Source: an uncultured Alphaproteobacteria bacterium (GTDB lineage Bacteria; Pseudomonadota; Alphaproteobacteria; Caulobacterales; Caulobacteraceae). Taken from it: a stretch of 64,000 nt of DNA. Made by a program: the position numbers and the translations under genes. The notes below the pieces were generated by a model. It worked only from the letters and a program-made list of their open reading frames with translations, had not been told where the DNA came from and made no database searches. The DNA lies in NCBI GenBank assembly GCA_903909375.1, contig CAIVVM010000051.1, positions 62,001 through 126,000 of the forward strand, written 5' to 3'. Of this stretch, positions 59,656-64,000 are shown piece after piece (position 1 is the stretch's first letter; each line of letters starts with the position of its first letter).

Positions 59656-61197
59656 CTAAGCGCCCACAATCCAACCGTCGGTCAAGGCCGAGAGCTGCAC
59701 GCCCTGCAGCACCATTTGACCACCTCCGGTCAGCGTTATGACCGTGTCGCCGTCCACCTGGGCCACAGTGTACTGGACCCCGGGATCCAGATTCACACGA
59801 TCGCCTTCTGCAGCGTCGAAGTCGATGACGAGGTCCAGACCGGCCTCACCGAAGGTGTGGAAGACGTCTGCGCCAGCGCCGCCTGACATCGTGTCATCGC
59901 CTTTGTCGCCGGAGACGAAGTCGTTGCCGTTCCCACCGTTGACGAGGTCGTTGCCCTGGCCACCGCGAACGACGTCGTCACCGTCGTCGCCAAAACAAGT
60001 GTCGTTGCCGGCGTTGCCATGCACGAAGTCGTCGTCCTTGCCCCCCAGCAACTGGTCGCCGCCGCCGCCGCCGCTCAGTCTGTCCGCACCGTCGTTGCCT
60101 TGCAGTGAGTCCATCCCCTCGCCGCCATTCACGGTGTCGTTGCCGGCGCCCGCTTCGACCAGGTTGCCCGGGGTGTTCCCCGTGATCGAGTCCGTGCCGG
60201 ACGTGCCGGACGTGCCGGGCATCGAGGTCGGAGGCAGCGGAGGCAGCGAAGGCGGTGGCGATTGCGGCTCCAGCGTCGTATCGATTTCGTAGTTGTTGGA
60301 ATCCCTCGTGCCGGTCCCGGCGTTGCCGGCGACGTCGGCGACGCCGCTGTTCGCGAGGGTGATGACGTTGGTGGTGTCAATCAGGTCCGCGGTCGGCGTG
60401 AACGTCGCGGTCCAGGTGATGCCGCCGTCGGCCGAGGTGACCGCGCTCAGCGTGCCGTTGGCGATGGTCAGGTCGGCGTTGGTGAAGCCGGTCACCGCCT
60501 CGGAGAAGGTGATGGTCACCGCCGAGGTCTCGCCCGTCAGCAGGACCGTATCGGCCACCGCGATGGTCGCGGTCGGCCGCGCCGAATCGATGGCGTAGTT
60601 GTTGGAGTTCGTTGTGCCGGTCCCTGCGTTGCCGGCGGTGTCGGTGACGCCGCTGTTCGCGAGGGTGATGACGTTGGTAGTGTCGGTTACGTCGCCGGCC
60701 GGCGTGAATGTCGCGGTCCAGGTGACCCCGCCGTCGGCCGAGGCGATCGCGCTCAGTGTGCCGTTGGCGATGGTCAGGTCGGCGTTGGTGAAGCCGGTCA
60801 CCGCCTCGGAGAAGGTGATGGTCACCGCCGAGGTCTCGCCCGCCGCCAGGGCCGTGTCGGCCACCGCGATGGTCGCGGTCGGCCGTGCCGTATCGATGGC
60901 GTAGTTGTTGGAGTCCGTCGTGCCCACGCCGGGCGTTCCGACGCTGTCCGTCACGCCGGTGAGATCTACCGCGATGACGTTAGTGGTGGCGGTCAGGTCG
61001 GCGGTGGGCGTGAGCGTCGCTGTCCAGGTGATCCCGCCGTCGGCCGAGGCGACCGCGCTCAGCGTCCCGTTCACCACCGCTATGTCCGTGTTGTCGAAGG
61101 CCAGCACGGCTTCCGAGAAGGTGAAGGTGACCAGGGATGTCTCCCCGGCCGTCAGCGCCGTGTCCGATACGACGATGTTCACTGTGGGAGCCGCCAT
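59656..61197 (-). CDS. Secreted Ig-like repeat / RTX calcium-binding protein
   Basis: The 513-residue protein has no N-terminal signal peptide. Residues ~1-305 are three tandem bacterial Ig-like domains of 102 residues (PTxxIAVADTAL, AVTITFSEAVTGFTNADLTIANGTLSA, GGxTWTATFTP, TTNVITLANSGV). A proline-rich linker (~311-327) follows, then RTX nonapeptides (GGEGMDSLQGNDGADRLSG, GGKDDDF, GGNGNDFVSGDKGDD; ~345-445). The end, VITLTGGGQMVLQGVQL, is typical of a type I secretion signal region. It would be exported by a type I system and fold in Ca2+; no secretion genes are in the window. It is likely an adhesin or matrix protein. Confidence 0.85.
   Translation of the reverse strand: MAAPTVNIVVSDTALTAGETSLVTFTFSEAVLAFDNTDIAVVNGTLSAVASADGGITWTATLTPTADLTATTNVIAVDLTGVTDSVGTPGVGTTDSNNYAIDTARPTATIAVADTALAAGETSAVTITFSEAVTGFTNADLTIANGTLSAIASADGGVTWTATFTPAGDVTDTTNVITLANSGVTDTAGNAGTGTTNSNNYAIDSARPTATIAVADTVLLTGETSAVTITFSEAVTGFTNADLTIANGTLSAVTSADGGITWTATFTPTADLIDTTNVITLANSGVADVAGNAGTGTRDSNNYEIDTTLEPQSPPPSLPPLPPTSMPGTSGTSGTDSITGNTPGNLVEAGAGNDTVNGGEGMDSLQGNDGADRLSGGGGGDQLLGGKDDDFVHGNAGNDTCFGDDGDDVVRGGQGNDLVNGGNGNDFVSGDKGDDTMSGGAGADVFHTFGEAGLDLVIDFDAAEGDRVNLDPGVQYTVAQVDGDTVITLTGGGQMVLQGVQLSALTDGWIVGA
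60293..60904. repeat. Two near-identical 306-bp tandem repeats in the RTX gene
   Basis: The stretches 60293-60598 and 60599-60904 repeat each other with few differences (most fall in the D/T-rich parts of the domain), while the third unit (from 60905) is more diverged. This implies recent duplication or gene conversion of an Ig-like domain. Confidence 0.8.
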
Positions 61198-61893
61198 AGG
61201 CCTGTCTTTCCTCTACTCTGCGTACTCCAGATCCGAGCGACCGATGGACCGCACACGTCGGGCATCGAACGAACAACTGCCGAGCGGCAGGCCCGGGTAT
61301 GGATTGCAGACTTCGAGCCATATTCCGTCCGGCGTAGTTGCTAGGCCGTTAAAAGGTGAGGAAGTTGGCGCCTCCGAGACAGCATGCCGCAGGCCCTAAA
61401 GAGGATAATGCGGATCGATACGCCCGGCATTTGGCCTCTACCCCGGCTCCTGAGCAGACGAAGGCCATCGCGACGGCGGGCTGAAATGGCGTCGAGCAAA
61501 CGGCGAAGCTTCAATCCTGATCCGAGGGTAGTTCGCGTTCGGGCGCGACGTTGGGGCCAATCCTGGTCCAGATCCGCTCGGCAGATTTCGGGCAGTGCGC
61601 TTTAAGTGAGGACGACGCGCGTCAGGAATGACGAGTCGTGGCTCATCTCGCCCGTGCCGAACGTCTTTTTCCCGGACCCGGATGCTGACGTTCGCTTGTT
61701 GGCCCGATATCCGTACCGCCGACCGGCTCCGGGCCCAGGCGTCATGACAGTGCAAGTTCGCCATGAATTGCGGGTCTAAAATCCCTGGCTTGACCCGCCC
61801 CCTTCCTGGCCGGTGCATTTGAGCTGACAATGCCCGGCCTGAGGCTGGCTGTGGCGCTTCATGGCGCGCTTGATGAGGCCTCGGGAGCCCGGT
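61198..61893. other. Long intergenic region, no gene recognised
   Basis: Of the open frames in these 696 bases (minus 61438-61830, minus 61776-62237, plus 61384-61605) none has a recognisable motif or convincing start. A hairpin GCGGGTC/GACCCGC lies at 61770-61798, about 95 bases after the ABC ATPase gene. The region may be eroded coding DNA. Confidence 0.5.
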
Positions 61894-62988
61894 TCACCGC
61901 CCTGCGGAGTTGAGCTGCCAGTCCCCGGGTGAAGTCCAGGACCGGTCGCGGAGGGCGTTATCGCCATCGGCCGGGAATACGCTTGCATGGTCGGGGTCGA
62001 GCCGGACTTCGACTGTGGCGCCCAGGGGCGGAGGATCCGTGGTGATGCGAAGCCGGAGGTGTTGACCGGCGCATTCCAGTCCGAGCTCATGAAACGCGCC
62101 GCCGAACCCAGCGCGGACGACCTGCGCCAGGACGCCGGGCGCGCCGAGGGTCGCGGCTTCTGTGCGTATGACCACCTGGGCCGGGCCGTCCGGCAGTCCA
62201 GGCGCCGGAAGGTCGCCAAACGCTGTTGCGACGACACCGCCCGAGACCTGTCCTGGCAACAGGTTGACCTCGCCCAGAAGCCGCGCGGCCTGCGGCGAGG
62301 CCGGGCGCCGGTAGCAGTCCTGCGGGGCTCCGGCCTGGACGACCCGACCGTCGACCATCAGCACCAGTTCGTCGGCCATCAGCATGGCCTCTGCGGCGTC
62401 GTGAGTGACCACAAGCACCGCGGCGTTGGCGCCACGCACCGTCGTCAGCAGATCCGCCCGAACTTCGGATTTCAGGTGGGCGTCAAGGCCGGAGAACGGT
62501 TCGTCGAGCAACAGCGCTGCGGGCCCGGGCGCGAGCGCCCGGGCCAGGGCCACGCGCTGCTGTTCGCCGCCCGAAAGCATGTGCGGAAAGTCACCGGCGC
62601 GATCCTCCAGGCGCACGGCCTTGAGCTGCTTGAGGGCCGTCACCTTGCGCTGTTCCCGGGAGGCGCCGCGCAGGCCGTATCCGACGTTGTCGAGGACGCT
62701 CAGATGCGGAAACAGAGCGAAGTCTTGAAACACCAGGCCGACGCCACGCGCCTCCGGTGGCGTGAAGACGCCGGGGCCCGCCAGGACGCGGCCGCCGAGC
62801 GAGATGATCCCCGCGTCGGCAAAGTCCAGCCCCGCGATCAGCCGCAGAAGCGTGCTCTTGCCGCACCCCGACGGCCCAAGCAGCGCCGTCACCTTGCCGG
62901 GTTGTAGGCGCAGCGACGCCGCCGCGACCGCAGGCTTTCCACCGTAGCTCTTGCTCACGCTATCGACGGTCAGGATTGGCGGGATCAT
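61894..62988 (-). CDS. fbpC: Iron(III)/spermidine-type ABC transporter ATPase (FbpC-like)
   Basis: The start at 62988 (MIPPILTVDSVSKSYG) overlaps the permease stop; an in-frame start at 63078 lies inside the permease gene. The 364-residue protein has Walker A GPSGCGKST, signature LSGGEQQRVALARAL, Walker B ALLLDEPFSGLDA and a switch histidine in VTHDAAEAM. A C-terminal TOBE-like domain (~240-364, with AQVVIRTEAATLG and a VRLDPDHASVF strand) is present. This arrangement fits Fe(III) or similar importers of the FbpABC/SfuABC class. The substrate is inferred from the permease. Confidence 0.82.
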   Translation of the reverse strand: MIPPILTVDSVSKSYGGKPAVAAASLRLQPGKVTALLGPSGCGKSTLLRLIAGLDFADAGIISLGGRVLAGPGVFTPPEARGVGLVFQDFALFPHLSVLDNVGYGLRGASREQRKVTALKQLKAVRLEDRAGDFPHMLSGGEQQRVALARALAPGPAALLLDEPFSGLDAHLKSEVRADLLTTVRGANAAVLVVTHDAAEAMLMADELVLMVDGRVVQAGAPQDCYRRPASPQAARLLGEVNLLPGQVSGGVVATAFGDLPAPGLPDGPAQVVIRTEAATLGAPGVLAQVVRAGFGGAFHELGLECAGQHLRLRITTDPPPLGATVEVRLDPDHASVFPADGDNALRDRSWTSPGDWQLNSAGR

Positions 62989-64000
62989 GCGACCCGCCCC
63001 GGGCGTGCGTAGTCCACCTGGCGCGTGACCCAGATCGTCGCTGGGAGCGCGAGCGCCACGATCAGGAGCGAGGGCCAACCGGCCTGGGCCAGCCGCTCAT
63101 CGCGCGCATAGTTGTCGGCGATCACCGCCAGGGTGTCGAAATTGAAAGGGCGGAGGATCAGGGTGGCCGGCAGCTCTTTCAGGATGTCGATGAACACCAC
63201 GAGCCCCGCTGTCAGCACCGCGCCCCTCGCCAGCGGAATTTGAATCGACAGCGCCGCTCCGATCTCACTTCGCCCAAGGCTGCGGGCGGCGTGAACCAAT
63301 GACGGCGGCAGACGTTCCAGTCCGGCTTCGATCGGCTCAAGCGCTGCCGCCATCAGACGCGCGGCGTAGGCATAGACCAAAAGTGCCAACCCCATACCGA
63401 ACCCATAAGCGGCGCCGGGCACAAAGCGCCAGATCAGAGCGGCCGGCGCGAGCAGGCCGATCGCCATCACCGCACCGGGCGTCGCATAGCCGAGGCTCGC
63501 GAGTCGTACGAGCCACGGCGCTCGCCCCATGCCCAGCGCAAGCGCGGTCGCCAGCGCCACCGTGACCGCCGCGCCGGCCAGGGCGAGCGCGAGGGAGTTG
63601 CGCGCTGCCGCGATCAGGCGAGCCCAGTCGGGCGCCAGGTCGCCGAACCCGAACGCCATCCAGCCCATCGGCAGGATCAGGCCGAGGCCAATCAGCGTCG
63701 CGCAGAAGGCTGTGGCTCCGACCGCGCCCCAGCCTGCGAGGGGCGACCGGGCGGTCGCGCGCCATCGGGTCGCGGCCGAGTCGTGGCTGCGTCCCCGGCG
63801 GCCGCGCCGCTCGATCCAGAGCAGGAGCGCAGCGGCCCCGAGCAACGGGATTGCGAACTGGGCCGCAGAGGCCATCGAACCGAACACCATCCACGCGCGG
63901 ACAACGCCGGTGGTCAGGGTCTGGACAGCGAGAAACTGCACCGCGCCATAGTCGGCCAAGGTCTCCATCACCGCCAAGGCTACCCCCGCGGCCAGTGCTG
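62985..64000 (-). CDS. fbpB: Fused iron(III)-type ABC permease (FbpB-like), C-terminal part
   Basis: The frame is open through the right edge, so the N-terminal half is missing. The visible ~338 residues include METLADYGAVQFLAVQTLTTG, a conserved segment at the middle of SfuB/FbpB two-domain permeases, then about seven helices, the EAA-type loop VHAARSLGRSEIGAALSIQIPL, and FNFDTLAVIADNYARDERL near the end. It forms the membrane channel for FbpC. The fbpA-type binding protein must lie outside the window, if present. Confidence 0.85.
   Translation of the reverse strand, partial: ALAAGVALAVMETLADYGAVQFLAVQTLTTGVVRAWMVFGSMASAAQFAIPLLGAAALLLWIERRGRRGRSHDSAATRWRATARSPLAGWGAVGATAFCATLIGLGLILPMGWMAFGFGDLAPDWARLIAAARNSLALALAGAAVTVALATALALGMGRAPWLVRLASLGYATPGAVMAIGLLAPAALIWRFVPGAAYGFGMGLALLVYAYAARLMAAALEPIEAGLERLPPSLVHAARSLGRSEIGAALSIQIPLARGAVLTAGLVVFIDILKELPATLILRPFNFDTLAVIADNYARDERLAQAGWPSLLIVALALPATIWVTRQVDYARPGRVA

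Noticed and set aside
59471..59674. 67-codon minus-strand frame after the RTX gene (ends APRRGGPHAYAAD)
   Set aside because: It reads plausibly in parts, but the strong GC hairpin lies within it, there is no ribosome site, and no family is recognised.
60262..61344. 360-codon plus-strand open frame opposite the RTX gene
   Set aside because: It is the antisense shadow of the Ig-like repeats. The GC-rich, repeated coding strand keeps both strands open; the predicted protein is R/G-rich and matches no family.

Overview
The window is a GC-rich stretch of a Gram-negative, probably alphaproteobacterial, chromosome. Supporting signs are two TonB-dependent receptors, a PEPxxW-type CTERM protein, an S8 autotransporter with PFYGNI repeats, translationally coupled operons with many GTG and TTG starts, and an intergenic repeat of a kind I associate with Caulobacteraceae (Caulobacter/Phenylobacterium). 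The family-level placement is an inference. No rRNA, tRNA, CRISPR array or intact insertion sequence was seen.

Layout. (1) 1-6021 is a surface-glycan block: the 3' end of a wecB-like epimerase, then an NfrB-like glycosyltransferase with MshEN (c-di-GMP) motifs and an NfrA-like outer-membrane partner. This resembles the c-di-GMP-controlled N4-receptor glycan pathway of E. coli. A jelly-roll protein and a CTERM-sorted protein follow. (2) 6241-8225 is a dgcN-dgcA pair for D-glutamate catabolism. (3) 8281-23270 is a complete C-P lyase locus in three arms. A transporter arm (two phnD, two phnE, phnC, a hexapeptide acetyltransferase, phnN) carries Pho-box-like 11-bp-phased GTCAY repeats at two places. 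A divergent core operon runs phnGHIJKLM plus a DUF1045 2H phosphoesterase. A phnF regulator arm carries a second phnM and an EEP-family phosphoesterase. No phnP is present, so the 2H and EEP proteins are candidates for the cyclic-phosphate step.

(4) 23264-34068 holds a TonB receptor with a secreted tyrosine phosphatase, a flavin monooxygenase, an orphan ATPase-domain protein, an ABC-F protein, and a TPR hybrid kinase with a stand-alone receiver. (5) 34546-54712 is an accessory, probably catabolic island: the S8 autotransporter, two paralogous sulfatases, a TonB receptor, an MFS carrier, a medium-chain dehydrogenase, an acyl-CoA ligase, one ordinary GST and four unusually long GST-like proteins sharing a GDEW...MFHxRW signature. 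Two copies of a double-hairpin repeat with compensatory base changes lie in it, and a 9-bp motif (ATTCCGATT) recurs upstream of several genes. The gene set suggests import, desulfation and glutathione/CoA-dependent breakdown of a sulfated substrate; the substrate is unknown.

(6) 55045-64000 holds a TetR regulator, an MFS carrier, a decayed IS6-type transposase, a membrane LytTR regulator divergent from a beta-barrel protein (with a 15-bp direct repeat between them), a secreted Ig/RTX protein with near-identical 306-bp tandem repeats, and an iron(III)-type ABC transporter that runs off the right edge.
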